Below, one piece after another: positions 44,500 through 57,105 of a DNA stretch of 64,000 nucleotides. Position 1 is the first letter of the stretch. Each line of letters opens with the position of its first letter. Under the pieces are notes generated by a model. It had not been told where the DNA came from, searched no databases, and was given only the letters and a program-made list of their open reading frames with translations. The DNA comes from Alisma plantago-aquatica. Lineage: Eukaryota; Streptophyta; Magnoliopsida; Alismatales; Alismataceae. The stretch covers positions 237,142,558 through 237,206,557 of the forward strand of contig OY856409.1 in NCBI GenBank assembly GCA_963693085.1, written 5' to 3'. The translations under genes and the position numbers were made by a program.

Positions 44500-44722
44500 A
44501 GGGGGCTATCGATAGCTCAAGTGGTGCGACTCGATAACACCTCAGTGAAAGGTCCCGTGTTCGACTCTTGGCGTCAGCCGTGGTGCAATAATGGCTGGCA
44601 TTTGATTGGGCGCACCGTGCTGTCCCCCCAATGACATGACTGGTCCCAGGGTTTACTCTTAGCTGTGTGGGGTCCAGTAGTGGCTTATCTCGAAAGGGGT
44701 TCCTCATTATCGAAAAAAAATA
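44500..44722 (+). mobile_element. tRNA-derived SINE, A-rich tail
   Basis: 223 bp between exact 12-bp direct repeats TAAGCCCACTGG (44488-44499 and 44723-44734), inserted in copia F pol. A box TAGCTCAAGTGGT (about 44512-44524) and B box GTGTTCGACTC (about 44557-44567) give the Pol III promoter. It ends CGAAAAAAAATA. Its body differs from that of the SINE at 39200, so it is a second family. Confidence 0.92.
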
Positions 44723-44734
44723 TAAGCCCACTGG

Positions 44735-46998
44735 GCATAGATAAATAGTAGGTAGCTACAACAGTTGCATCAAAATTGATACATTTGCAATGATTAGTTC
44801 CACCTTCCCCTTTCTTCAAGGTCTATTTTTATGAGAGACTGACTTTCTCTCACTACCAATATGAACCTTATCACTAATTGTTACTTAATCTACTCAATTG
44901 GATGTTACATCAAAATTTCAAGTGTTGTGATACTCTAATTTAGTCACATGAATGGTCATTGATTTCATAATTTGAAATGAGAGTCATGCTTTGATTTATA
45001 GACATCCTGAAATTCAGATTGAACCTCATCAATGTGACACTCTTAATCTCTAATGTATATCAAAATTTACAGGTTTCAATTACAGATCAATCATTGCAAA
45101 AATAGCCTCAATCGCACCATCATAGCCCAAGTTATGACCTTTTAAATTTTGCTCCAATTTCACTTGTTCTAATCGATTTAGTTGAGTTTTAACCCTTAAT
45201 GGGCCCAATCAAGAGTGGGGACCATGTGTAGACTTTATGATTTCTCCCCTTCTCTTGAGGGCACGATCCACCTCTAGATGTATGATAACATCCCATGGAT
45301 CACCCCCCATATCCAATGATTGAGAGGTTTCTTTCTACCTTTAGCTGTACAATGTAGCCCTTCTATACCCTCTAACAACCACCAAATCAACACCCTTCTC
45401 TCACCCCCTTGACTAGTTAACCCTTTTTTTATCTTCCTCTATAGATCATCATTCACCCACCTTGATTTTGCTTTTCATCGTGCCCTATAGCAGCCCCTGC
45501 ATTCTCTTTTTCACCCCCTTCTCCATTGTAGTGCCATCACATTTCTTGATTAATGTATCATCCTCTAGCCACCATTGGGCCTATCTAGCGTGGTCGCAAC
45601 CTCTGTGGGACTATATAGGGTTCAAACAACCCTTCCATCACATTGCAGACAACCTCCTTCCCCTGGGGCTCGTGCAGTGCCGACAAGTAGTAGGTGCTAG
45701 GCCATTGAACTCGCACGCGGGCTCGAGCCAGCAGAGACACCCCCACCGTTGGATGGCTAGGGGACACGGTGGTTTGAGGGGTGAAAACCCATATCTCCTA
45801 TGTGTTGTCCAGGCCAGCCCAGTGGGTCGTGGGCGCCGCCACACTAGCATCCATATCTCTCCCTCTCTCCTATATGGGTAGCGGTGATGGGTGACCAAGA
45901 GTCACTTGCAAACCCCACTGTTTCGGGTGGCATCTCAGGGCCACAGACACCTGGAAACAACACTCAACTAGGCACACATGTGTGAGATGCCTGATCCAAG
46001 AATAATGGTTGAGGTCAAAACATAAATCAAATATAACTCTCTACCTCCTTTTTCGTATAGTTTCTGATCTACATCTAATAAAATCGACAACTTCCTCATC
46101 CTAAGGCCAAATTACGTGAAATAACATATCAAATTGATTAGCTTAATGGGACCTACAACTTGGAAACAATTTTGAACCCTAAAACATTTTATATTACGTA
46201 TTTGATAATAATGCAAGATTTGACTACTTTTGACCAAAGATAATGCATGTTGATGATAAATATTGGATCTTTGTTGCTAAAACTACTTCCTACTTCTTAA
46301 ATCAGTAGCTTAGAAGTTCTTTTGAACATTTGTAAACTTATAATTTCCCCTATTGATAAAATGACTCTCTTTATGCATATGTGACTTGATTAGACTATAG
46401 GGTTGTACCTAGCCCTAATATGTTAGTCATGCCTCTTAATGGTGCATAATGTTGCCTAACCTTGAAGTCAATATTATGTACTCCCCTATAGTTAATATAT
46501 CTATTCCGAATAACTCTTTTTTCTATATTTTATTCACATGACACCTAGTGCATGTTTTAGTCCCTTTTATGTTCATTAATGTTATACCTTAGAGCAAATG
46601 ATGTGCTTGACCTAATTGTGCATTATATGCCTTTTATTTTAGAAATTGGTAACTCCATGATGATTAGAGACCCTAATGCCCCAGTTCACTCTATGTTTTG
46701 ATATGGTGGTGTATGTGGCCCTGATTCCACTAGTGATCACCTAGTGTGAGACTCATGTCTTTCTATCCCTCTTGTGTCCTAAACTTGATGTAGGTTTTAT
46801 CTCTCATCCCCCCTTCTAAATTAGGAAATGCCCTTCCTCATGATCACCTTGATGTGGATGTCCCACATAATTCCCATGTTGACCCCTAATAATGATGAAC
46901 AATGTGGATATAATTTACACATGGTTCATCCAACAAAATGTTTGCATTTCAAAAACCCAAAAGGGTGCTAAAGTGCCCGACACTAAATATGATACCAA
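44735..46998 (-). pseudogene. Copia F gag/leader region, unreadable
   Basis: By position this holds protease, gag and leader of copia F. I can read no conserved gag or zinc knuckle. 45640-45910 is distinctly GC-richer than its surroundings, with frames on both strands that look non-coding. The PBS lies at its right edge. Confidence 0.45.
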
Positions 46999-48972
46999 TA
47001 TAGGGTTTTGGGGAAGGTGGCATGGGAGAATAAACATTCTTTTCCCTTTTACCCTAGGAGTCATCAAATCCATCATATATGTAAATGTTAGTGAAAAAAA
47101 GACATAGAAATGATATATATTATACCTTTGTGTACATTAGTTGTTCAAAAACTAGACACATCTTTATTGGTGAAGAACGAAAACTTTTAGATTCAAGTCT
47201 GAATTGGCCACTAAGTTGCAGCGTAGTTGTCTTCTTTGCAACACCTTCTTGTTTTCTTATAGAACTTCTTCTCCAAGCCTACGCACAAGTGCCTCAACCT
47301 CTACTTCATCCACACATATGAGGGAGAACATGATGCACCACCTTGGCCACCAAGTTGAATCATAATAGAAGTTTTCGATGTGCTTGTCTTCCTGAAACTC
47401 CCTTTCTTCTCCTATCTTAGACTGTCATACTCATGAAAACTTTCTCTCTCTAAGGGAAAAATTTTGCGGCGAACCTATCTCATAATGTGTCTCAATTATG
47501 TCTGACCCTAACAGGACAAACTCTCTTTATATAAAAGAAAGTCATGGTCTTAGATTTCCTAATTCAAATTCCTTTCCTAATCATAATCTCAAACATAGTT
47601 TCAAAATAAAAAACTCATACCACCATTTCGATTGATCAATTTGGACTCCCAATCTCCTATTTGGGTCCCTATTTGCACTAAGATGGGTTTCTAATAGCTT
47701 TGATTCACCAAGTGAGTCGCCCGAATTGCTAGTCTAAATCTAAATTAGTTTTCAAATTTGATTCCAGATCAAATATAGATACTTTCCATGTTGGGTTCCT
47801 GTCACCTGACTCACTAAGTGAGTTGGCCAAATGGTCCCTTTCCCAAGTGGAGTCTCAATTGATTGATTGACAATCAATTGATCCATTGACCCGACCAATC
47901 TAGTCAGCCGACTAGACATTCCACTTTACACATAAAATCAACTTATTTATGATTTAAAATCATTCTAATCATATGTGTATTGCAAACTTCAACTCCTTTG
48001 TTCATCCTTATGCGTGTGACCCAATGTGTTCTTAATTATGATGGTAGTGATGTCCAAAACCTTACAAGTAAAGATTGGTGTCTAGAAACACACCATTTCC
48101 ACCCAAGTAACGGGAGTAAGTTGGAGAACAACTTCAACATGTTAAGTGATCAATGTTACGATGACTATATAATACCTTTTTCACATATTACCAAAATGAC
48201 ACTAAGACATGTAATTATCACTCTTATCATTCAATTTATGTTCTTTGAACTAGAGCAGACTATTTGGTATATTGTGAACTCAGTATCATATATTGACTTA
48301 CAAGAGCAGGACTGCACATTTCCTTAGTCTCACTTATCAAGTGGCTGGGATATGACTCCAGAGGAGGGAGAAATTCTATCTACATTACTCATAATAATCC
48401 ACAAGTATTACAGTGTATCCAATCAACACTTTTTTGGCAACCCTTATTTAGAGTCACATTGGGCTACTGTCAAAGCACACAAAACAACTAGTGACTACCA
48501 TCGTAAATTCAAGTCTATAGATCACTGTGACATTGATATATGACTCTGACATGTCATTATATATATTTCATGCGTCATTCTTAAGGTGGGTATATGCAAT
48601 ACAACTTATTCTCTAACAAGTACCCATACATCTGAGTTGATATCTAATATCATGGCTAAAGAGACATAGTCATACCTTATTATATATGCTAATCTTGTGT
48701 ATTATTGTCATTCTATAATATCTATAATAATAACTAACTAGGGATATAACAAGAATGAGTACTGTCACTATACATATGATCTCATGTTTATGTCCTCAAC
48801 CCAAAACATATGTCATCAAGTTAAAATATTCTTAGGATATTATTAAGTTTATCTATGATCTCACTATGAAATAAACATAATACGTAAAATTTATTTTATT
48901 AGTCATCAAATCAAATACAAAGTATCCCTACTACAATCATCACATGATGTCTCTCAGGACATACAACCAATA
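46999..48972 (-). repeat. Copia F 5' LTR (1,974 bp)
   Basis: Starts TATAGGGTTTTGGGG (TGTAGGG with one change) after the PBS and ends ACAACCAATA. It carries about 590 bp absent from the other LTR. A TTATATAAAAG stretch near 47530 (+ orientation) corresponds to TTCATATAGG in the left LTR. Confidence 0.88.
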
Positions 48973-48977
48973 ATAGG

Positions 48978-51900
48978 ATGCTAAGATCGAATCCTAATAT
49001 GTTCCAAATTATCTAGTGTTTCTAGCATGAGAACAAAGTCAATTTGAGACACATCTTAATCCTAAAAAATCTCCTGGGTCTATGTTATAACTTCTCTATC
49101 AGTCTTGGTTTTGTGTACCTCCATCATGTTTCTCCTCTTTACTAACAACGAAAAATACATTGCGTTCCCATTCCCCTCGCTTCACCCTAATTTTTTAGTG
49201 TACAAAACATCTTCCTCTAGCATCAACCCATCTAACTTCTTAGCTTCCTCTAGCACCTCTATGGACTTCTTCCTCTAGAATTTGCCAAGCCTATTCTATT
49301 TTTACCCAAGATCTGTAATCCCACTTCTTTATTTAAGCAGAAAGAACACCAAGGACCTCCGCGTTCCACTTTAAAGTGCTATTTTAAAGATTTTTTTGTC
49401 ACTGCAAAGAGTTTGTTGGAGAGTTCCCGAACCCCTCCATTCACCAGTTGGCGATCAACACTTGATTTATCCCCTTTTACCTTGTTTCCAATTTTTAATA
49501 TAAAGCCATATTTATCTCCAACCTTCCTCTTTTCTTTCTGCATCGAAAACAACAATGAGAAATTACAAAGAAAACAAATCAGGTTCAGCTAACATCGCAA
49601 ATGAACACCTACTATCAATTATCCACGCATTTATGAAGCCGATATCCAGTTGTGGCTCAATTACCGAAATCTTTTTTGCTTATCCATTCACATAAAATGA
49701 GAGTTTACGCCCTGCTTGAAACTCTATCATATCTAATATCTTGCTTCATTTTCCCATCATGCTTCTAGTGTCGGGCGATCTTCCTTCAACCTCCTCCTCC
49801 CACTACCACATTCCCTTTCTACAATCCTCGTCTAATCCTTTTTGCCTTTTTTTTAGATAATCTTTCTTGATATTGATATTGACTTATGCAAATCGCGATA
49901 AGCCATTTGGATAACATCTAATTTGTTACAAGAGATAATATAATGACACATAATAAATATATTAGGGATTCGATCACCGAGGGTGTATCCCAATGCGGCA
50001 ATATTTGTTATACTGTACATATCATCCTCAAAATGCGGGTTACTCCTGGTCCATAGAAGTATCCCGTAATAAGTTGGCTATGGACTATGTAGGCATGTCT
50101 TCCTGCGGTAGGATATGTTGACAGATCTCAGTTCTCTCCAGCGGCTTCTTCAGTGGTCTGGCGATGTTAGGTTCGGCGATCTGGTTGTAGAGGTCCTTAT
50201 GAATTCTGTTTTTGTTGTTGTATCCTACCATGCAGAAAATCATGATAGTTTGCATCCACATGTTGAATTACTAGCTTTATAGATAGAGAATGTGGTTATC
50301 AACAAATCTTGTTTTGAATTTGTCCATATAACCCATATAATGGCAGCAAGCAAAGTGTCGTGTTGGATATATCTGTTAGTTTTGCTTGTAGTGTATGGCA
50401 ACATATAAAAGGTGTTTATGTAAAAATTGACTTGAACGGTAGTAGCTGTAGTGTAATGTGTCTATATCCTTTTGCCTCTAATAAATATATTTGCATTTTG
50501 CTTTTCCTATCATTTCCGCATCCTGTGGAATTCATTTCTTCAATTGCCTTTTCTCAACCATTTAAATCATCTTCCTTTTTCATCTCACTTCCCCATCCAA
50601 CTCTCTTGAGAGGATATATTTTCACATCTCATTCCTCATATCTCCTTACCTAGCCTCTACTTTGCACCACTTGGCACTTGTGATCTGCCACAGCGACGTC
50701 TGTCACATCCTAAACCCAATTATATCCAGGGATCCTACTTCCTCATCAGTGCGTCACGACTGGCCCAGCATGCGACCTTTCAAGGACTGATGATTCTGAA
50801 GAGAAGGTCGAGGTTGTGCTTGCATTTCCTGTTTTGTTTTGATTTTTCCGTTGAACAAGTCAAAAGATGGTTGATTGGCTGGCTGCGATTTCCCTGAAGT
50901 TGCAAAGCTGTGTGCAATGTGCTTTTGGAAAATGATGCAAACGGTGGATGCGGTTGTTATCATGTCACATTGGAGCAGTACACGTGTTTGGAAAACGTTA
51001 GAAGAGTTCGAATCTTGTGGGAAGAAGGATACCTCACGTCTTTTGTCATTTGTGCACATTAACCATCTCCATCGTAGTGCCAGCTCGAGAAACAATGACA
51101 CAGATTGGCAAATAGGACGCTTCCATGAAGAAAGGAATAATATTTTGATCGGTTATTGCGCAGTAGCAGCTGCCGACGCCAAGACGTAGGGGCAAGCAAG
51201 AGGGAGATCCGTATCACGCGAATTACACGCAAATTCGGGATACAATAAAAAGAAAATTGCAGTATAAGATGCTTCTTATACTTCGAATGAGGATCTAGCA
51301 TGTATATTTAAAAATTTATTTATCTCCCTTCTTCCCGTCTTCATCCTCTGCTCCCGTCCCCTATATCTCTTTCTCTGCTTCCGTTCCCTATTTCTCTTCA
51401 TCCTCACGGTTAGTCTATGGTGGGAGTGAATTTGTTAAGGCAACACATCTTTTTTTATCGTCTGTGAGTTGTTGTTCTGATGATTTCTTCCACTACATCG
51501 GTGGTTGCTGGCCGACGGACAAAGGGATAGTGTGACAAGAGGACGGCTTCAAAGCGATGATCAGGTATTGTTCCGTACGACTCCCCACCTGTCTTCTACG
51601 ATTTACATCTTCCTCTGTCTCTTTCCAGTGGCGCCATTGCCCTGCCTGACTAGGATCTTCTTCTCCTTGTCGCACGCTAGTTCGGAATCCTGATCATTAG
51701 GATTCTCGTAGCTTGTAGCGGTCTGAAGACAGCGACTAAAGCCAACCGACGAAGCAGGTTTTTCTCCCAATTCGAAGTCAACTGGTCGCCGACAATGCAC
51801 AAGCAAAGGAAAAAAGTCGGCATTGAGGGGGTTCTATACGGTGGGTGAACTCATCAAAGCAGGTTTGCAATGGCCATGAGCAGGACAGAGATCAATTTTA

Positions 51901-54457
51901 GGCGGTTGCTTGCTTCTGCCCCTAAGCAACAAAACCAGATTAAGTTTATAAATGTGAGTGCAATCATATTCATACTTGTCATATGTTCCTTCATTTTTTT
52001 GTCTCAATGTTATATGGAAATATTTGAACTCCTCTACCCAATTTAGCTTTGCCATCAGGTCATACTGAAAGGATTCATTAGGTTTGTTGTTTTCTGTGTT
52101 ATTTAAGACAAAATAAATTTGAATTATTGTTTAAGAATATGCTTAGTTTTCATTACTTCTTTAGTTGATGATATTATATTAAATTACAATCCTTGTCCAG
52201 TATAAATTTGTGTGTATTCAGTTAGTTCATAATATTATATCCATCAGTTCAGGTCCATAGACTCGATATAAGTGCACTTAGATTCATTAAACAAGCATTC
52301 ACAATTTTGATAAGTTCGAGTGATGAACAAGAATAGATCCACCAATTTTTTGTCTTCTAGATTTGTTCTAAAAATTGTATTTCTTTGCCCCATATCCGAA
52401 CCACTTGTCAATTTGTGGTTGTTAGACTTGATTAGGGTCCATTATAGATATTCTCTTAGCACTATCATTTTATCAGTTAGTCATTTGAGGTGCTTGTTTG
52501 AGTCATATTTCGGTACAAATAGAAAGCAACAATACAATCAATACATCTTTCTATCTTCTTGATCTAATCGTGTTTTGGTTTACTTTTGTATTAGATGTAT
52601 TTGCCTTTGCAACTATTACTTTGCACTTGACTTCGAAGACTAATATAGGATTCTATATAATAAAGTTGTGATGCATCAAATGAAAATGTTGCTTTCGATG
52701 GAGGGATGGTTTCGATGATGATCTTAGAAACTTATCATGCTCTAAATGGCCCCTTTACATGTCGTTGGTGTTGCTTAAGGCATTATAACAATCACATTTG
52801 TTGTAAAAATGAAGATTTTTGTTTTATTATTTTGTATGGACAATAGAACTCCAGTACATCAAAATCTAGGTAACCAAACATGTCGTTAGAATAAAATTTA
52901 TGGTGGATATAGCTATCCACATTTTGTCATCCCTATTTTCGTATTTATCTTCCTCTCTTTTTTCCAAATTAATGGATAATATTTTTTTTTCCATTTCACC
53001 GGCTCATACTTCACATTGTTATTTTTAGCACCTTGGGAGCAGCAAAGCAAGAAACTTACAATGAGTATACTTTTCACATAAAATATGTTACGATAACTTT
53101 ATTAGAAATACTATGTTTGGCATTTATATTTGAAGTACCACTTCTAAATGTGAGCTTCAACAGTAGTATTGAAAAAGTATTCTTCATAGTACTATCATTC
53201 AGCATTAATTTTTCTTTGAATGTCCTAATTATGACCAATTTTGTGTTTGTCCATCTGTACCAATGTTATAATCCTCAATTTTCCATTTTGACAGTCTGAA
53301 ATCTCTATCTAAAAAATTGTCCTACTTAACTTAAGTTTGTTTCTATGTGTGTATACAGTTTCATATTTGAGATCTTCCCAAGCAATAGTGGGCACTGACA
53401 AGAAAAATTGGCTACCATCATGTAAGGTAAATGTCAAATGAAAGAAACCACACAAGTACCCACCATATGACAATCTATGACCTATGTATCCAATCAAACC
53501 GTAGTAATGCCAAGCACTTTGTATTGACAGGATAAACATAGTATGGGAAACTTTGTAATGGATAGATATTAGTTGTTGCATTTTGGGCTCTTATGTAGGG
53601 AAACATTTAGAATTTCCTTTTTGTATAGAGTTTGTAATGTTTTGGGCTCTTTTGTAAGCCAATGGCCATAATGTTCATAGTCTGCAAATAATGTTCAAAA
53701 TGTATGTATGCAACCTGACTTTGATGTCAAACTTTTAGAATGCATGTTGCTACTTTCTAGAAAAATAAATTATATTCAGATATGTACGCCTTTTTTTCTC
53801 CCTTTTCCACATTTTATTCACTCACCATACAAGCTAGAAAACAATGGGTCCAATATGTAGAATTACATTTTGGAAACCTGGGAACTGATTTTTATGTCTG
53901 AGTTAGTTAGCTAATTAGTTTATTGAGACACTATATTATGGATAGCTAATTTATTTTGTTGAAGATCTTTCTTTGTGTAGGCTTGGAAGTATTTTCTTGA
54001 AAATAATTCTTCTCTTTTTGAATGATGATAGTGAAGTAGAAATTTGAAAGGTGTATGTGTTTATTTCAATGTCAAACCCGATAAGGACAAGACCTACTTT
54101 GTGCTGCCTACTGGATTAATTACTTATATGTAGGTATTTTTACTTGTCATAGAAATATAAAGTTTTTGAAAGCACAGTGGAACAGGGTTGTGGGCTTGCA
54201 TGGTTCTATATTTTTAGAAAGTTTCATGCATTCAAGATAATTACATGGATCCATTGCAATCATAGGAATCTGTTGAAGTTGTAAATGCATAGTCGGAGAA
54301 TATAAATATTACATGCATGATAGGATTAGCTTTTAGAATTCATTTATATCATTGTATGCTTGCTTTGAATGTAAAATCAAGGTGTAACAACCAAAAATTC
54401 CATTAAATTAATGGTGACAGAAGATCTAGAAAGTGAGTTATTTAACACTTTGTTGCT
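48978..54457. other. Long unassigned region
   Basis: I find no protein domain, LTR pair or inverted ends here. Points noted: pyrimidine-rich, 5'-UTR-like sequence at 51320-51400; many frames of 60-115 codons that overlap on both strands and look random; and a minus-strand frame of 90 codons at 53309-53581 that looks more coding-like than the rest (listed separately). Confidence 0.4.
53309..53581 (-). other. Coding-like frame, unidentified
   Basis: The minus-strand frame reads SAWHYYGLIGYIGHRLSYGG, then CGFFHLTFTLHDGSQFFLSV and PTIAWEDLKYE. It is rich in aromatic and Gly residues, with a balanced composition unlike the random AT-driven frames around it. A possible 5' splice donor (CT/GTATAC) follows the E-T-V segment near 53360. 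I do not recognise a family. It could be an exon relic or chance. Confidence 0.25.
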
Positions 54458-54465
54458 TGCATTTA

Positions 54466-54861
54466 GATATGTAAACGGATTATATACGGAGCGAACACGG
54501 AGTAGATATGTCATACCCAATATCCAAATTCAAAAAAAGAAAGTCCAACCTGATATCTAATGGATGTCATATGATCCGAATATCCGATTCAAACAAATAA
54601 TACTCGAATTGAGAATTATATATTTATGTTAATGAATGTTATACATAGAAAATATTGATAATGTATATATATATATATATCCAATATAGATTTTTTCGGA
54701 GTGGATATAACAATATCTGATATCAGATCCAAAACTTTTAGTTTCAAAATTCAACATCTAAAATTTGATCCTGATTTCATAGATGTCAGATTTTTTTTTT
54801 CAAATTTCAGATTCGAATGTGGATCACATACACAGATTATGTTTATCCATTTACAACTCTA
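54466..54861. mobile_element. hAT-type MITE, TAGACCTRTAAA family, copy 2
   Basis: A 396-bp element related to 2258-2728. The left end is TAGATATGTAAACGGAT and the right end is TTTACAACTCTA. Flanks CTTGCATT (54458-54465) and CCTGCATT (54862-54869) match at 7 of 8. It shares the internal blocks CGGAGCG/CGGAGTGGATA, ATAGAAAATATTGATA and GATATCAGATCC. More decayed than copy 1. Confidence 0.88.
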
Positions 54862-55084
54862 CCTGCATTGATAACGACCGTGTGGCAGTATTATACACTT
54901 TGACAACTCGTATTGGTCTCCTACTAAATTATAGAACGCCTCATATGATAGAGGCGTCCCAAAGAAAAGAGTCGAGAGAAAAGACAACAAACACATCGAC
55001 TTAAGTGTTGCCTCTCCACTCTTTAAAGTTTGTCCAAACCCGTGCATCCTGCCTCGTTCGATCCGGAGAAAAATGGGCTTGGTT

Positions 55085-55366
55085 TTGAATTTTATCAATC
55101 CAGATTAGTTCTGGATTTGAATATTGATGTCCGAATTAAAATCATGTCAGTTTTGGATGGTGATTTGTTCAACCCCGATTGAATCTGGGTTGACAAATTT
55201 GAAAAATATAGGTAAAGTTGTGTACAAGTTACTATATTTTGTGTATAATTCATAAAATTATATGATCCAAGTTTAGTTCCGGGTTCCAAATTATAAATTC
55301 GGATCCGGTTCCAGACATATCACTCTGTAAAATCGGGAACTGGTTTTTTTGACACCCCTAATTTCA
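55085..55366. mobile_element. Possible MITE remnant ending GACACCCCTA
   Basis: The right edge TTTTTTTGACACCCCTA reads TAGGGGTGTCAAAAAAA in reverse, a common plant hAT-MITE end. GGATCCGGTTCC and GGGTTCCAAATT-type motifs lie inside. No matching left end is found. Confidence 0.35.
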
Positions 55367-55474
55367 GAGTCCCACCTGGGCGTGTAAACATCTATCCACA
55401 ACCAACAAAATTAGACCCGAAAATGAGTGCTTCACGCGCCCACGGGATCATGCGGGTTTCAAGCGCCCCCTGGG

Positions 55475-56790
55475 CAGCAGCAGAGCCATATTAAAATCAT
55501 ACAATATATAGGTGTTGTTAGGACGCTAACTAAGTTTGCTCGACCGGACCATTACAGATTTGGGTATTTGGCGTCTGTGCCCTAGGTTTCTCACACAGGC
55601 TTGTGTCTGCCGGCGGCTTATATATAACAAGCGGGGAAATGTCAATTAAGGTACTGGATGGCTCTTTTCCATACTTACGCTGAAAAGTTCTTGACTAATC
55701 AATGCCCGTGAGGTCGTGGTATGTATTTCTCTAAAACTGTTCGCTTACATTCTTCACGACGTATTGGATAACTGGTATTAGTATATTTATTTAGTATCTT
55801 TGATTCCATCCATATTAATTAGAGGATCGTCTGTTTTATTCGTCTTCTTTCTGTATGTCATAATTTTAATTATTACTCTAATCTTCAGTTTCATGGGCAG
55901 CAGTTTTGTCTTTTGAGTTGCTTTGCCAATTGAGATTTCATTGTTACCGTCATCAATATTTTTTGATGCTACTCGTTACAAACACAATTATCTAGGAGAA
56001 ATAAAGACGTAGAATCAGAAAAAAAGTTGACTTTCATATTATCTTTCAATATTCATAGTTGTTGCGTCACTTTTCACAGGACCTAAAGCTTTACGGCTTA
56101 TATTGCTTGATTGATTCTACTTGCTGCATTTATATGCACATAGAAACTATATAAATAAGAATCAATTAGACGTGAAGATGTTTTTAGTTTAAAAAAAAAG
56201 TTCCATGGAAACAATGTGATGGAGTTTGTGTTGTTACCACCATTTAACATGAGCCTTAAGTGAAATTGATAGGACCAACCCTAAGAGAAGATGCAAAAGT
56301 TAGATTCTACATTCAGAATGCAACCTTAATGTTCAACTTGCCATTAGAACGGCTACTTAACATCATCATTTTGTCAACCACGTTCTATTAATTTTGATGG
56401 ACATATTGTTAATCTAAGGGGCTTGATTAATATTGAGTTGGCTTGGCAAATGTTGTAGTTGAATGAATAGAGTGTTGTCACGTATATAAACATTCCGAGA
56501 TGCAAATTTTATAATATAATTTATTCAGTAGAATGATGTATATCTGAATGATGTTTGGTGTGTTTAGGGAGATATTTCCATAAGTTTTAACGATGGTATT
56601 ATTAAGCAATGATTTTGAAAATATGCAAGTATGATGATTGTTTTTATCTTACATCTATTTGCATCTATAAATTGTTTGATTTTGAAATATTTATGTTTTT
56701 CTTTTATTTTACACATTGAGGAACATTATAGTCATAAAATAATTTATTTTAGTGTGCCTCACCCACTGTGAAATTCTGGCTCCGCCACTG
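55475..56790. mobile_element. hAT-type element, CAGTGGCGGAGCCA family
   Basis: 1,316 bp. The left end is CAGCAGCAGAGCCATATT and the right end reversed is CAGTGGCGGAGCCAGAAT, a terminal sequence shared by many plant hAT MITEs. The exact 8-bp duplication CCCCTGGG is at 55467-55474 and 56791-56798. AT-rich inside, no coding frame. It sits in the left margin of the inverted-repeat element. Confidence 0.95.
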
Positions 56791-57105
56791 CCCCTGGGGC
56801 CGTTTTTGCAGACGTGGGGTTCGGGGTAGGGTGATTTTGGGTGGGGGCAGGTGATTTGGGGGTGATGTGAGATGGGGTAGGTCCGTGGGGAGAGAATGGG
56901 GGGAGAGAGAAATTTATATCACGTATAACTTTCAATCTGTAGTGTATTTTTTGATGAAATAAAACTTATTAGATTCTTTACAAAATATATAATCCAACAA
57001 GACTAATATTGATATATTTTGAAAAAAATAATATGGTATATAAAATTTATCTGTGTGTTACGAATTAAGTGCAAAACATGCAAAACATGGTGCATTAAAA
57101 AATAG

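Larger units (their letters stand above)
40213..48972 (-). mobile_element. Copia F: long-LTR Ty1/copia retrotransposon
   Basis: An old but structurally complete minus-strand element of 8,760 bp. LTRs are at 40213-41594 and 46999-48972, flanked by the exact 5-bp duplication ATAGG (40208-40212 and 48973-48977). The PBS (GATACCA in + orientation, 46991-46997, reading TGGTATCA on the minus strand) abuts the right LTR. A degraded polypurine tract (TATCCTACTTGCACTAG in + orientation) abuts the left LTR. The pol frame is decayed. A SINE is inserted at 44500-44722. The LTRs are clearly diverged and differ in length by about 590 bp, so the insertion is much older than copia B. Confidence 0.93.

Noticed and set aside
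44510..44575. Possible tRNA gene
   Set aside because: Same reasoning: Pol III boxes inside a 223-bp unit with 12-bp target duplications and an A-rich tail.
45462..45898. Frames of 139 and 86 codons in the GC-richer part of copia F
   Set aside because: They overlap on opposite strands, lie in the gag/leader zone of a decayed element and show no domain.
50754..51189. Overlapping frames of 115 (minus) and 104 codons (plus)
   Set aside because: Neither shows a recognisable family, splice context or clear codon bias; they remain possible but unsupported.
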